A stretch of DNA of 29,229 bases, taken from assembly GCA_050290865.1 (NCBI GenBank), contig JBNKIW010000034.1:1-29229 (forward strand), given 5' to 3'. The stretch comes from JARRLC01 sp050290865 (GTDB lineage: Bacteria; Pseudomonadota; Alphaproteobacteria; Rhizobiales; Rhodomicrobiaceae). The notes beneath the pieces were generated by a model that ran no database searches, was not told where the DNA came from, and saw only the letters and a list, made by a program, of their open reading frames with translations. The translations under genes and the position numbers were made by a program. Shown in pieces: positions 1-8,152 of this stretch (position 1 is the stretch's first letter; each line of letters starts with the position of its first letter).

Positions 1-464
1 CGATGCGCTCCCTCTTCCTTGCCGCGCCCATCGCCTCACGGATCTTATGCGCAAGGACGAAGGTGGTTTTGTCCCGTCCTCAAGCAGCGAAGCGGTAGGA
101 CAAGCGAAAACTGAACGCCGAGGTCCCGTGATAATGCCAAAGCACTCTTGCCTTTGACTTCGTTGCAGAAAATGGCAATGGCGGCGAGATAATCGCGGAT
201 CGGCAGCTTGTGATGGGCAAACAGTGTCCCGCTTGTCGGCGAGAAGTCATACCTGCAGGCCTTGCAGCGGGATCGCGGCGCACCATTGGGGCGCGGGCAT
301 TCCCAGCAGGACGGACAATCGCAACGCGGACAGACCGGCTCGCCATCCGTGTCCGGCCAGCGCACCTTGCGGAACGCCTGCCACGCTTCGGACTCTTCCA
401 TGCGCATCACCTGTCGCAGACTGAGAGTGCGGGCGGCAGCCGACAACAGGAAATGCTGTGCCAT
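1..464 (-). pseudogene. IS1595-family (ISXO2-like) transposase, 5' part, frameshifted and cut by window edge
   Basis: Reading leftwards from ATG 464 (GGAG about 6 nt upstream), the protein begins MAQHFLLSAAARTLSLRQV. It then shows the N-terminal zinc ribbon typical of IS1595 transposases: CPRCDC near the start and CKAC before YDFSPTSGTLF, followed by KLPIRDYLAAIAIFCNEVKGKSA in family order. After LSRDLGVQ the frame breaks. The expected continuation (KTTFVLAHKIREAM) is present in another frame at about 70-16. About 37 nt (roughly 73-109) sit between the two halves where the family has one codon, so the reading frame shifts. The catalytic domain lies beyond the window. The transposase should be inactive. 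Identity is by recognised motif pattern, not a search. Confidence 0.8.
73..109. repeat. Short (about 37 nt) imperfectly palindromic insertion inside the transposase
   Basis: Plus-strand GTCCTCAAGC at about 76 and GTAGGACAAGC at about 95 form the core of an imperfect inverted repeat (GTCCT / AGGAC), flanked by TTTT at 67 and AAAA at 107. Removing about 37 nt restores the expected LGVQ-x-KTTFVLAHK reading of the transposase, which is why the segment is read as an insertion. The exact ends are uncertain by one or two bases. Confidence 0.45.
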
Positions 465-703
465 GCGTGTCTCCGGATCGGGAGGATCGCATGAGAGTAC
501 AAGCTTCGCGGCGTCGTGGGAAGGGAAATGTTCATGCTTCGTTCGATTGCAGGCAGCCGCCAACGCAACCGCGGTGGAGGGTGCTACATAAGACCGGATC
601 TGTCAGGTCGCTGGGATAGCGCAATTGGCTGCGGTCGTAGCGTTTGCGGTTCGTGGCCGTCCACATCGTCGGCCCCCTCCCTATCCAGGTCGACTCCCTT
701 GAA

Positions 704-1036
704 TCACAGCAGATTCCCCCAATTCCACAACAGATTCATGCGACTCCACAACTTTCTGAACGGACACTGAGACCGCCTGGCGGCTAGGAAGTCCGGCAGC
801 AGGCTGAATGTTCGACGGCCTTCTGGGCAATACCACCGCGCGATGCGTAACCCTCGCGGTGTTACCCGCGCATAGCTGCCATGACGGGCAAACGAGCAGC
901 CGCCCAGAGGATGCAGGGGGCACCCGGACAATTGGGCTCCACGCCATTCGCGGTTCCTGACGTACGTGTCGGCACTCGACGATGTGCGCAGCGGGATCTG
1001 CAACAACATTCTCCTTCGCGCCGGCAAAACGCCCAA
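704..1036 (-). pseudogene. Transposon-associated zinc-ribbon protein fragment (DUF6431-like)
   Basis: The reading from 1036 down to about 776 contains YVRNREWRGAQL, CPLHPLGGCSFARHGSYARV, RIARWYCPEGRRTFSLLPDF and LAAR. This is the arrangement of zinc-ribbon proteins I associate with insertion sequences (Cys pairs, RHGSY, then a CP-x-RRTFSLLP block). After LAAR the similarity ends, and the following frame runs into sequence resembling the end of another element (GTGTCCGTTCAG on the minus strand). It is probably only the N-terminal third of the original protein. There is no clear ribosome-binding site. The family name is from memory and is the weaker part of the call. Confidence 0.4.
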
Positions 1037-1137
1037 CGGAGGCGAAAATTATGCTGAGTCCGGCGCCGTGATCTCGTCGGCCAGGATTGCGGCGTCAGTA
1101 CGCTGCTCCAGATAAAATCGAACTCCAGATAATGGGA

Positions 1138-1159
1138 CTTATCTTGAGCTCAAGATAAG
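1138..1159. promoter_or_regulatory. Perfect 22-bp palindrome
   Basis: CTTATCTTGAG is followed immediately by its exact reverse complement CTCAAGATAAG. It ends one base before the surviving IS66 TnpC reading. The TATCTTGA/TCAAGATA arms resemble MarR-family operators of the MhqR type, but no regulator gene or intact promoter is visible beside it. Confidence 0.5.
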
Positions 1160-1395
1160 GCGCACCTGCGACGACGGTTTTACGAGATCGCCGCCAAAGG
1201 CCCGGCGCCCATCGCCTCGGAAGCGTTGGCACGCATACGGAAGTTGTACGAGATCAGAGAAGAAATCCGCGGACGGCCGCCGAATGAACGAAATGCTGTC
1301 CGCTAGGCGAAGTCCCGGCCCGAATTCGAGAAACTGAAATCCTGGTTCGAGGACTGCCTCTGCCGTGTCTCCAAGACGTCAGCACTGCGCGACGC
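1160..1395 (+). pseudogene. IS66-family transposase (TnpC) fragment
   Basis: The frame beginning at 1160 reads AHLRRRFYEIA, then PIASEALARIRKLYEIREEI, RGRPPNERNAVR, a TAG stop at 1304-1306, and on to AKSRPEFEKLKSWFEDCL and VSKTSALRDA. This is the characteristic TnpC order (AHxRRxFYE, then PIAxEALxRIxxLYxIExEIRG, RxxRSRPxxExLxxW, SALAEA). There is no start codon, an internal stop is present and the rest of the protein is missing, so it is a relic. It lies just downstream of the envelope gene set on the opposite strand and may mark the point where that operon lost further genes. Confidence 0.75.
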
Positions 1396-1486
1396 CAGCC
1401 GAAATCGACCGCAAGCCATTGCTCGGACGTCACAATTCTGGGCGCGCCCCGGCCTTAACCGGACAGTAGTGGTTTCCTTGGCGATG

Positions 1487-3058
1487 TCACTTCTTGCGCG
1501 CGCCCGCCGCAGCGATCGCGCGTTCGAAAGCGTCGTAGGCCGTCATGAGCTCCCGAAACAAGTGTCTTGCGGAGCGTTTAGACCCTTCGGCGGTCAGATG
1601 GATGTGATTGTTTGCGGCGAGCGGTGGGCTGGCATGGACCCAGGCATGAATGCCGCAGGTGCCACCCATCAGTTTCGACCAGTCCCAGAAATAGGCGTGG
1701 TTCGCTGCCGCGACACGCCGCAGGACGGCCCGCACGCCGTCGAGCCGCAGGGGCGGATGCCAATGCGCCACGCGTCGATCACGCTTTCGCAAGAGACGCG
1801 CATAAATTCGGCGCTCCTTCTTGCCGATGGCACGACAAACGTCTCCAGAGGGGCCCGCGCTTGCTGCGAAAGCCGGCCGCCGCGCCACGTCCGGCGGTCC
1901 GATGACGAGGACGGACGCCTTTGGCGCCGCCTGCCGCAGGCGGGCGAGCGTCGCGGTCACCTTTTTCTCGTAGTCCGTCAGGTCGAGCCGGTCATCGAAA
2001 GCCTCCTCGGTCCCGTAGCCGAGAATGATCAGATGCGGTGCCAGGCGTCTCATGTCTGCTGATAATTGCGGACCGTCCCATGACAGGGGCGTGGCCGCCG
2101 TCGCGCCGGACAGACCGAAATTCACATAGCGTACCCCGGGTTCCGGTGCGCCGATTCTGATGGAATGCACGGTGACCCGCCCGTTGCCACGTGGCTTGAT
2201 GAGGATTTCCTGCCCGGACTTCTTTATCCGCACCGTCCGCGAACCGCGCTGGCCCCGCCCCGGCGGGAAAGACCATAGCTCCCCATTCACGCCGATGAGC
2301 GCTCCCCCCGCCCCCGGACCGTTCTGCAGCGTTATCTCGGCCCATGAGAACGGTTGCCCGGTGGCCGTGAGCCGCAGCCAGGCGTTGCGGTTGTCAGCCG
2401 AAAGCGTTGCGCCGGTCAAGCCGAAGGGGCCAGTCGCTCCCTCCGTGCTCAATGCCGCCTGCCACCGTCCACCCCGCTCGAATTTCACGCCACGTGCGAG
2501 ATAGAGCCCGGGCATCACCATGCCGCGCCCGGCGTTGCCGAAGCGCCGCTGAAACGCCTCGCGCAGGTCTCCGGAAAAGCGGTCGGCAGCGATGTGGCTG
2601 TCGCCCAGATGCACGATCGTGACGGTCCCGCCGGTGCCGCTCCTGGTGGCGGCCAGCGCCTGGAAAAAGCTGCCGAGCGCAGCGTTGGCGGGTGTGTCCA
2701 CAATTCTTTCGGCCCGCCCGCCGCGGCGGAGGCCCTGCGAGGTCTGCGTCGTCGATGCAGTGATGATTTCTCCCTCGCGGACCGGTTTCCCGGCAGCGTC
2801 ATGAAACGACTTGGATGCGGTCGACGCGGCGTCCTGAAACGTATCGCCCTTTCCGGACCGGTTGATGGCACCGCCTTCCCCGCCGGCGTATCCCATCGCC
2901 GGTCCTGATGCGGAACTGTTTTCCGGTTGGTCCTGTGGGAGACAGGCCGCGGTGGCTGACGCCACGCCCACAATGACCGCCATGCGCGCAAGGTGACGCC
3001 TCTGTCGGCGATACGTCCATACCATTTTCGAACCGACACTCCACTCGAACTCACTCAA
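1487..3058 (-). CDS. Exported SGNH/GDSL-hydrolase-like protein, possible acetyl-esterase
   Basis: 523 aa from TTG 3058, chosen because GGAAG lies 6 nt upstream; ATG 3025 is the alternative. The N-terminus is basic and then hydrophobic (MAVIVGVASATAACL), a signal peptide with a weak lipobox ending at Cys39. A low-complexity stretch follows, then SGNH block I, VTIVHLGDSHIAADRF (Ser154). Block III reads LGYGTEEAFD, where SGNH enzymes usually have an Asn. The C-terminal block reads NNHIHLTAEG (His487, with Asn484 at the usual Asp position). GDSH block I is typical of periplasmic deacetylase/acetylesterase relatives such as peptidoglycan O-acetylesterases. The gene lies 22 nt downstream of another SGNH gene on the same strand. 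The substrate is inferred, not seen. Confidence 0.7.
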   Translation of the reverse strand: MSEFEWSVGSKMVWTYRRQRRHLARMAVIVGVASATAACLPQDQPENSSASGPAMGYAGGEGGAINRSGKGDTFQDAASTASKSFHDAAGKPVREGEIITASTTQTSQGLRRGGRAERIVDTPANAALGSFFQALAATRSGTGGTVTIVHLGDSHIAADRFSGDLREAFQRRFGNAGRGMVMPGLYLARGVKFERGGRWQAALSTEGATGPFGLTGATLSADNRNAWLRLTATGQPFSWAEITLQNGPGAGGALIGVNGELWSFPPGRGQRGSRTVRIKKSGQEILIKPRGNGRVTVHSIRIGAPEPGVRYVNFGLSGATAATPLSWDGPQLSADMRRLAPHLIILGYGTEEAFDDRLDLTDYEKKVTATLARLRQAAPKASVLVIGPPDVARRPAFAASAGPSGDVCRAIGKKERRIYARLLRKRDRRVAHWHPPLRLDGVRAVLRRVAAANHAYFWDWSKLMGGTCGIHAWVHASPPLAANNHIHLTAEGSKRSARHLFRELMTAYDAFERAIAAAGARKK

Positions 3059-3080
3059 CCAACGCTTCCCGCGTAGCTTT

Positions 3081-4322
3081 TCAGCCCCGCGGCCATTTGA
3101 AATCGTCTGCCCGTCCTGGCTTGGGCTTGAGCGCTTCTCCTTTCACCAGTACCCGGTAGTAGAGCCGCTTGGCCAGCGGCAGGCGCCTCTCCCCGGCATC
3201 GATGGCGGCGTTGAGATCCGCCATCGGCGATACCGTGGCCAGCGAAGTGACATCATCGCTGAGATCGCCCATGATGGTCTGTCCGGGCGGCGTATCGCCC
3301 GCACGAAACGATGCCCTTGCCGGCTGGCGCCTTGCCACTGGCTCGGTGGAAGCGGCCTTCTGAGGTTCCGGCCGCGGCAACTTCTTTCCGCCTGCTCCGG
3401 CCGCCGGGCTGCCGTCCTTCTTCACTTCGGCCTCCCAGGACGGCACGGCACTCTTCGCATCGTTTTCGGTATCTTTGGCGTCCTTCTTTTCCTTCGTGGC
3501 GCCCTGTTTGCGCACGAGCCGCGCCTGCTCGTCCTCATCACCGGCAAGCGGGATGTTACGCTCGGCCCGCGCCTCCGCCAGATCGCGCCGCACCAGGACC
3601 TCGACGTAATTGGCGAGTTTGCGATTTCCCCGCGCCGTAAAGGACATGCCGTCCGGCTCGCGAAGACGCCTCGTCTGACCGCTCAGATCCGGGCCGTAGG
3701 CGGTAAATCCGCCGGATTGATCGGTAAAGCCGTTCCAACTGTCAATGAATTTGACGTTGCCGATATAGGTGCGCTCGCGGAAGATGTCGTTGAGGACGCT
3801 CATCGCCTCGCTGGTCTTCTGCTTGGACATCACCGGGAGACCGACCCAGTAGACAGCGACGCCGCGATCCTTCAACGCCTTGATGAGCGTGTCGATTGCC
3901 CCGGCATAGGCCTTGCGCCAAGCGTCGGCGCCCCAGCGCGCATAGCCCGAATTCGTGCGGATGTTGCGCAAGTCGTTGGTGCCGAGCATTACAACCGCGA
4001 TATGCATCGGCCGGGTCGTGATTTCGTCGATGTACCGTCCCCAGTCCCGGTTGATGCGGCGGGCCAGGCTGGTCGAGACATGCGCGGCGTTGATGACCCT
4101 GAGCGTACCGTCCGTCCGGAATGCCTGCTCCAGGCCACGGGCCAGGCCGTCGGCCAAGCCGTCGCCAAAGACATAGAGATTGTAGCGGTCGGTCTGGGGG
4201 AAGGGATTGATGAAGCTGCGCGAGCGGAAGGATAAAGCCGGCGCCTGCGCGGACGCAAACTGCGGCGCCATGGCGAGCACCGCCGCCAGAGCCAGAACAA
4301 ACACGCCCCCCTTGCGCATCAT
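3081..4322 (-). CDS. DUF459-like SGNH-fold exported protein, probable pseudoenzyme
   Basis: 413 aa from the first of two adjacent ATGs (4322), where a signal peptide starts (MMRKGGVFVLALAAVLAMAPQ, cleavage after ASA). The reading frame extends upstream to 4769 but lacks protein-like sequence there and overlaps the preceding gene. Block I reads YNLYVFGDGLADGL, with Gly55 in place of the nucleophilic Ser. Block III is intact (VVMLGTNDLRN). The C-terminal block reads PDGMSFTARGNRKLANYVE, with Ser227 where DUF459-type proteins usually have His, although Asp224 is kept. The tail (about 260-413) is charged and Lys/Ala-rich. It sits between a lytic transglycosylase and a second SGNH gene, suggesting a periplasmic wall- or glycan-related, non-catalytic role. 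Confidence 0.75.
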   Translation of the reverse strand: MMRKGGVFVLALAAVLAMAPQFASAQAPALSFRSRSFINPFPQTDRYNLYVFGDGLADGLARGLEQAFRTDGTLRVINAAHVSTSLARRINRDWGRYIDEITTRPMHIAVVMLGTNDLRNIRTNSGYARWGADAWRKAYAGAIDTLIKALKDRGVAVYWVGLPVMSKQKTSEAMSVLNDIFRERTYIGNVKFIDSWNGFTDQSGGFTAYGPDLSGQTRRLREPDGMSFTARGNRKLANYVEVLVRRDLAEARAERNIPLAGDEDEQARLVRKQGATKEKKDAKDTENDAKSAVPSWEAEVKKDGSPAAGAGGKKLPRPEPQKAASTEPVARRQPARASFRAGDTPPGQTIMGDLSDDVTSLATVSPMADLNAAIDAGERRLPLAKRLYYRVLVKGEALKPKPGRADDFKWPRG

Positions 4323-4489
4323 GATCAAGCGTCCAATCCTTATCCAAGCTGCCGGCACTGTGCCGCCGGGCCTTCGCTCCCGGTCGCTAACGCGCGGGAG
4401 TATATAGTGGATTGCCGCAGCACCGAAGCCGTAAATTCCTCTATGCACGCCGGAGGCGTAATCGGAAGGCGGGAACACGCGAACCGGCT

Positions 4490-5893
4490 TCATGGGACGG
4501 CCGCCCTCGTGCGAATTCCATTCACCAACTCGTCGAACAGCGTCTTGCTGGGGTAGCAGTCCGGCCGGCGGTTCCGGCTCGTTTGATAACGGCCGATGGC
4601 GACACGCGTCAGCGGACCGAACAGCCCGTCGGGCGGGCCGTCCAGAAAGCCGCGCCGTATCAGCGCCATCTGCAGGCGGCACAGATTGGCCACCGAGAAG
4701 TCGAAATCGTCCGGACCGGGGCGCGGCCAGGGTGTGTAAAACCTGCATTCCCTCTTGTCGGTATCGCAACCCACGCGATCACCGAGATGGCCGACGAACA
4801 GCGCATAAAGTTCCGACGGGTTGTATCTCCGCAGCACGTCGAAATTGGCGGTCACGATGAAAGCGGGGCCACGCGCCCCCGCGGGCATCAGGAGGTAGCC
4901 GCGATTGCGCGAATTGGGGAAGACCGGGCGCTCGATATCGCGCCGCGGCACGCGGACGAGACCGTATTCCTTCATCCACCGCCGGATCGGCCAGCGGTTG
5001 GCGCTGCCTTCCATCGTGCACAGGAGAGGGCGTCCACGCCGCTGCACGACCTCGTAGCCCCAACTCCGCTCCCGGCTCCGCCAGCCCCGGTCCTTGAGAA
5101 TGTTGGCGGTAGTCGCCATCGAGTCGGCGATCGAGGTCCAGATGTCCCTGCGCCCGTCGAGGTCGCCATCGACGGCGAAGCGAAGATATTCCCCGGGCAT
5201 GATCTGGGTGAGGCCGGTGGCCCCGGCGTAGGACGAGCGGAAAGCCGCCAGCGTCACGTCGCCGCGATCCACCATCTTCAGCGCCGCAAGCAGTTGACGC
5301 CTGCTCCAGCGGCGGCGGCTCCTGATCCCCGCGAAGGCCGACGACGCGAGCGCCCGCACCGCGTTATGATCAAGCCGCGCATCGCCGAACGATGTCTCGC
5401 GTCCCCACAGCCCCATCAGTGTGTAGCGGGAGATGCGGAAGTTCTTCTCGATATTTCGAATGTGCCGGTATGCCTGCGGCTGACGGGACTTGATGTCCGC
5501 CAGGATCTCGCGCCCGCGGCGGCTCAGATGCCGCAAATGGTTGGGCGGGAAATATTTCGACGGCTCCAGAAACTCTTTCTGCGATACGCGGTTGCAGCTC
5601 TCGGGCAGGCCGGAGCCCCGGGAGCGGGGCGTTGGCGCTGTGGGCCGGGCGCCCCCGCGGCGGCCGCAGAAGACATCCGGCTGCCCGCAATCCGGGGTCA
5701 TGCCCGCAAAGGCGCGATCGAAGGTGGCGCGGGATATGCCGCGGGCCTTCGCTTCCGGCCACAATCGTGCGACCCATTGCGCGAAACGCTCTGCTGCCAC
5801 GGCGTGACCCGCGGTGGCGGACACCACGACGCTGGCGCAGAGCAGCATGCCGAAAGCGGCCAGCACGATCCGATGCGTATCCGGACGGGGCAT
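4490..5893 (-). CDS. Lytic murein transglycosylase, MltB/SLT_2 type, with peptidoglycan-binding domain
   Basis: 467 aa with an N-terminal signal peptide (IVLAAFGMLLCASVVVSATAGHAVA). The SLT_2 catalytic core runs over about 35-350. The catalytic Glu166 lies in GLWGRETSFG, and AGATGLTQIMPGEYLRFAVD, DLDGRRDIWTSIADSMATTANIL and RGWRSRERSWGYEV follow, all family landmarks. A PG_binding_1 domain ends the protein (LCRLQMALIRRGFLDGPPDGLFGPLTRVAIGRYQ). The enzyme should cleave peptidoglycan glycan strands in the periplasm, forming 1,6-anhydromuramic ends. Residues 70-110 carry an arginine/proline-rich insertion relative to the usual MltB N-lobe. It is first of three same-strand envelope genes, with a gap of 167 nt before the next. 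Confidence 0.88.
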   Translation of the reverse strand: MPRPDTHRIVLAAFGMLLCASVVVSATAGHAVAAERFAQWVARLWPEAKARGISRATFDRAFAGMTPDCGQPDVFCGRRGGARPTAPTPRSRGSGLPESCNRVSQKEFLEPSKYFPPNHLRHLSRRGREILADIKSRQPQAYRHIRNIEKNFRISRYTLMGLWGRETSFGDARLDHNAVRALASSAFAGIRSRRRWSRRQLLAALKMVDRGDVTLAAFRSSYAGATGLTQIMPGEYLRFAVDGDLDGRRDIWTSIADSMATTANILKDRGWRSRERSWGYEVVQRRGRPLLCTMEGSANRWPIRRWMKEYGLVRVPRRDIERPVFPNSRNRGYLLMPAGARGPAFIVTANFDVLRRYNPSELYALFVGHLGDRVGCDTDKRECRFYTPWPRPGPDDFDFSVANLCRLQMALIRRGFLDGPPDGLFGPLTRVAIGRYQTSRNRRPDCYPSKTLFDELVNGIRTRAAVP

Positions 5894-5980
5894 TCCAGTT
5901 CCTTGAACTTATCCCTCACCGGTTATCAGCCCGTGCTGCGGCAATGTGTCAAGAACGCATCGCCTGACGTGGCACAAATT

Positions 5981-6007
5981 GTACCGGTACCGTGTTCCAA
6001 CTGGAAC
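5981..6007. promoter_or_regulatory. Palindromic sites in the galU/transglycosylase divergent region
   Basis: The perfect 10-bp palindrome GTACCGGTAC (5981-5990) is followed by GTTCCA-AC-TGGAAC (5994-6007). Both lie in the 285-bp region between divergent genes, where an operator serving either promoter would be expected. No convincing -35/-10 pair could be assigned. Confidence 0.35.
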
Positions 6008-6178
6008 GGCAGCAGCCAGACGCCCGGCAATGGATCACGCGAGGGTTGCCTCCGCCGAGATTACACTCAGACTAACCATGTGCTCATATATCCGCTGGAC
6101 GTCTTGCCCCTTTGCAGCCTAAATTTACCGACACTCATGCCCTAATTGATCGCCAAACCTCCAGGTTAAAGCTCACAA

Positions 6179-7147
6179 ATGATGAAAACGATCCGCAAGG
6201 CAGTCTTTCCCGTCGCAGGTCTGGGCACGCGCTTTCTGCCCGCAACCAAGGCGATGCCCAAGGAAATGCTTACCGTCGTTGACCGTCCGGTCATCCAGCA
6301 CGTCGTCGACGAGGCGCGCGAGGGCGGTGCCGAGCACCTTATTTTCGTGACCGGCCGGAACAAGGGTGTCATCGAAGACCATTTCGACCGTCCCTTCGAA
6401 CTCGAACACACGCTGCGGGAGCGCGAGAAGCACGACTCGCTGGAAGAATTGCACAAGTTTCTGCCCGACCCCGGTCAGACCAGTTTCACGCGCCAGCAGG
6501 AGCCTCTGGGGCTGGGGCACGCCGTGTGGTGCGCGCGCGATCTCGTTGGCAACGAGCCTTTCGCGCTGCTGTTGCCGGACGTGCTCGTGAAATCCCCCAC
6601 CCTGAGTTGCATGGCGCAGATGATGGCCGCATACAAAGAACTCTCGGCAAAGGAAGGCAAGGTCAATCTTGTCGCCGTGGAGGAAGTGTCTGCGGACGAA
6701 GTCTCGAGCTACGGCGTGGTCGGCATCGAGTCCGGCGAGGCGCCGCTGTGGCCCATCAACGCCATGGTCGAAAAGCCGGCACGCGGCTATGCGCCGAGCA
6801 ACCTCATCATCATGGGACGCTACATCCTGCAGCCGGAGATTTTCGACATTCTCTCCAGCCAGAGCCGTGGCGCGGGCAATGAAATCCAGATCACCGACGC
6901 CATGCGTACAATGATGAAGACGCAGAAGTTCTTCGCCTACAAATACTCCGGCAGAAGCTATGACTGCGGCTCCAAGCTCGGCTTCCTCACCGCCAACGCG
7001 GCGTTTGCGCTCGATCATCCGGAACTCGCGCCGCGCTTCGCCGCCGATCTTCGCAGGCTGATTAACGAATACGAAACGGGCGAGGGCGCAAAGGCCAATG
7101 GCGTCGAGCGCGTAGCCCGGCCTGCCGCGCACGGCACCAGGGCGTGA
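6179..7147 (+). CDS. galU: UTP--glucose-1-phosphate uridylyltransferase
   Basis: 322 aa cytoplasmic nucleotidyltransferase that makes UDP-glucose from UTP and glucose-1-phosphate for envelope polysaccharides and glycolipids. The N-terminus has the nucleotide-binding signature PVAGLGTRFLPATKAMPKEML (residues 11-31, with Arg18 and Lys28). VDRPVIQHVVDEA, FVTGRNKGVIEDHFD, PLGLGHAVWCARDLVGNEPFALLLPDV, NAMVEKP and YDCGSKLGFL follow in the expected order. Two ATGs are adjacent (6179 and 6182), and the ribosome-binding site is weak. The C-terminus carries about 20 extra residues compared with the usual 290-300 aa. The next gene starts one base after its stop, so the two are probably co-transcribed. 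Confidence 0.95.
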   Translation: MMKTIRKAVFPVAGLGTRFLPATKAMPKEMLTVVDRPVIQHVVDEAREGGAEHLIFVTGRNKGVIEDHFDRPFELEHTLREREKHDSLEELHKFLPDPGQTSFTRQQEPLGLGHAVWCARDLVGNEPFALLLPDVLVKSPTLSCMAQMMAAYKELSAKEGKVNLVAVEEVSADEVSSYGVVGIESGEAPLWPINAMVEKPARGYAPSNLIIMGRYILQPEIFDILSSQSRGAGNEIQITDAMRTMMKTQKFFAYKYSGRSYDCGSKLGFLTANAAFALDHPELAPRFAADLRRLINEYETGEGAKANGVERVARPAAHGTRA

Positions 7148-7148
7148 G

Positions 7149-8027
7149 ATGAGTGCGGCGCCGCGCCGCCGCGCGCGCCCTCACGTCAAGGCAGGCGCAT
7201 ATGCGTTTTCCCTCATTCTGGGCCTCGCCCTTGCGGGCGGGCTGCAGGCTGCGCCGCCCCCGCAGCGCATCGTCTCCATCAACGCCTGCACCGATCAACT
7301 CCTGTTCGAGATCGCAACGCCCGCTCAGATCACGGCACTCTCGCACTATGCCGCGAACCCCGCTTTTTCCCGTTATGCGACGGCGGTGAAGGCGCGCGGC
7401 ATCCCGCTGATTTCGGGCAGTGTCGAGGAGGTGCTGAAACTGAAGCCCGATCTGGTGCTTGCGGGTGCCTGGACGAAGACCGCCACGCGCGCGCAGCTCA
7501 CGGAGCGCGGCGTTGCGCTCGAAGTCTTCACGCCCGAGGTCAGCGTGGAGACGTCACTCGCCGCAATCCGGAGAGTCGCCCGCCTCACCGGCCAGACCGA
7601 TCGCGGCGCGGCGCTGGTCCGCGATATCGAGACGGCACTCGCCGCAGCCCCCCATTTCGCCTCCGGCCGGATGACGGCATTGCAAATGCAGCGACGCGGC
7701 TATGCCTCCGGCGGCCGCACCCTCGCTGGCGATATCCTGCGGCGCATGGGCGTGACGAACGCCGCAGACGCGCTGGGCATCGCGGGTGTCGGGGCCGTCT
7801 CGCTGGAGGCGGTGTTGAAAGCGCGCCCAGGCGCATTGATCCTGTCCGGCGGCCAGCCGGGGGCTCCGGATCAAGGCGCCGCGCTGTTGCAGCATCCGGC
7901 ACTTCTCGCCGCTTATCCGCGGGAGCGGCGGATCGTGCTGCCCGCGAGAATGGCGGAATGCGGCGGCCCTGCGCTCGCGGAGATGGTGAGGCTGCTCGGC
8001 CGGCAACTGCGGCGGGCGGCGCGATAA
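7149..8027 (+). CDS. Periplasmic binding protein, BtuF/FepB-like (cobalamin or Fe-siderophore)
   Basis: 292 aa with a signal peptide (AGAYAFSLILGLALAGGLQAA). The Peripl_BP_2 fold opens with PQRIVSINACTDQLLFEIA. ALSHYAANP, SVEEVLKLKPDLVLAGAW, a central helix and LEAVLKARPGALILSG follow, matching class III binding proteins for vitamin B12 or ferric siderophores. The start directly abuts the galU stop (TGAGATG). No permease, ATPase or TonB receptor gene is next to it, so the transport partners must lie elsewhere. The ligand cannot be decided from the sequence; cobalamin is the more common partner for proteins opening with RIVSIN. Confidence 0.75.
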   Translation: MSAAPRRRARPHVKAGAYAFSLILGLALAGGLQAAPPPQRIVSINACTDQLLFEIATPAQITALSHYAANPAFSRYATAVKARGIPLISGSVEEVLKLKPDLVLAGAWTKTATRAQLTERGVALEVFTPEVSVETSLAAIRRVARLTGQTDRGAALVRDIETALAAAPHFASGRMTALQMQRRGYASGGRTLAGDILRRMGVTNAADALGIAGVGAVSLEAVLKARPGALILSGGQPGAPDQGAALLQHPALLAAYPRERRIVLPARMAECGGPALAEMVRLLGRQLRRAAR

Positions 8028-8152
8028 GCGCCACGCCAGCGCGGACAGCCCTCCGGCGCCACAATGCCGCGCATTAATACATTCGTGTGGCTCGACTTTC
8101 CAGTGCGTCTATGCTTGAGGGAACATGGCTGACAAACCCTTGAAGGAGGGAC

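Noticed and set aside
3081..4769. Longer 562-aa version of the DUF459-like protein
   Set aside because: The extra N-terminal 149 residues overlap the transglycosylase gene and are not protein-like, while a signal peptide starts at 4322.
4412..6145. 577-codon open frame on the plus strand opposite the lytic transglycosylase
   Set aside because: It is antisense to a gene with clear catalytic motifs and has no recognisable domain; long antisense frames are common in high-GC DNA.
6173..7132. 319-codon minus-strand frame opposite galU
   Set aside because: Shadow of galU; the plus strand has all family motifs.
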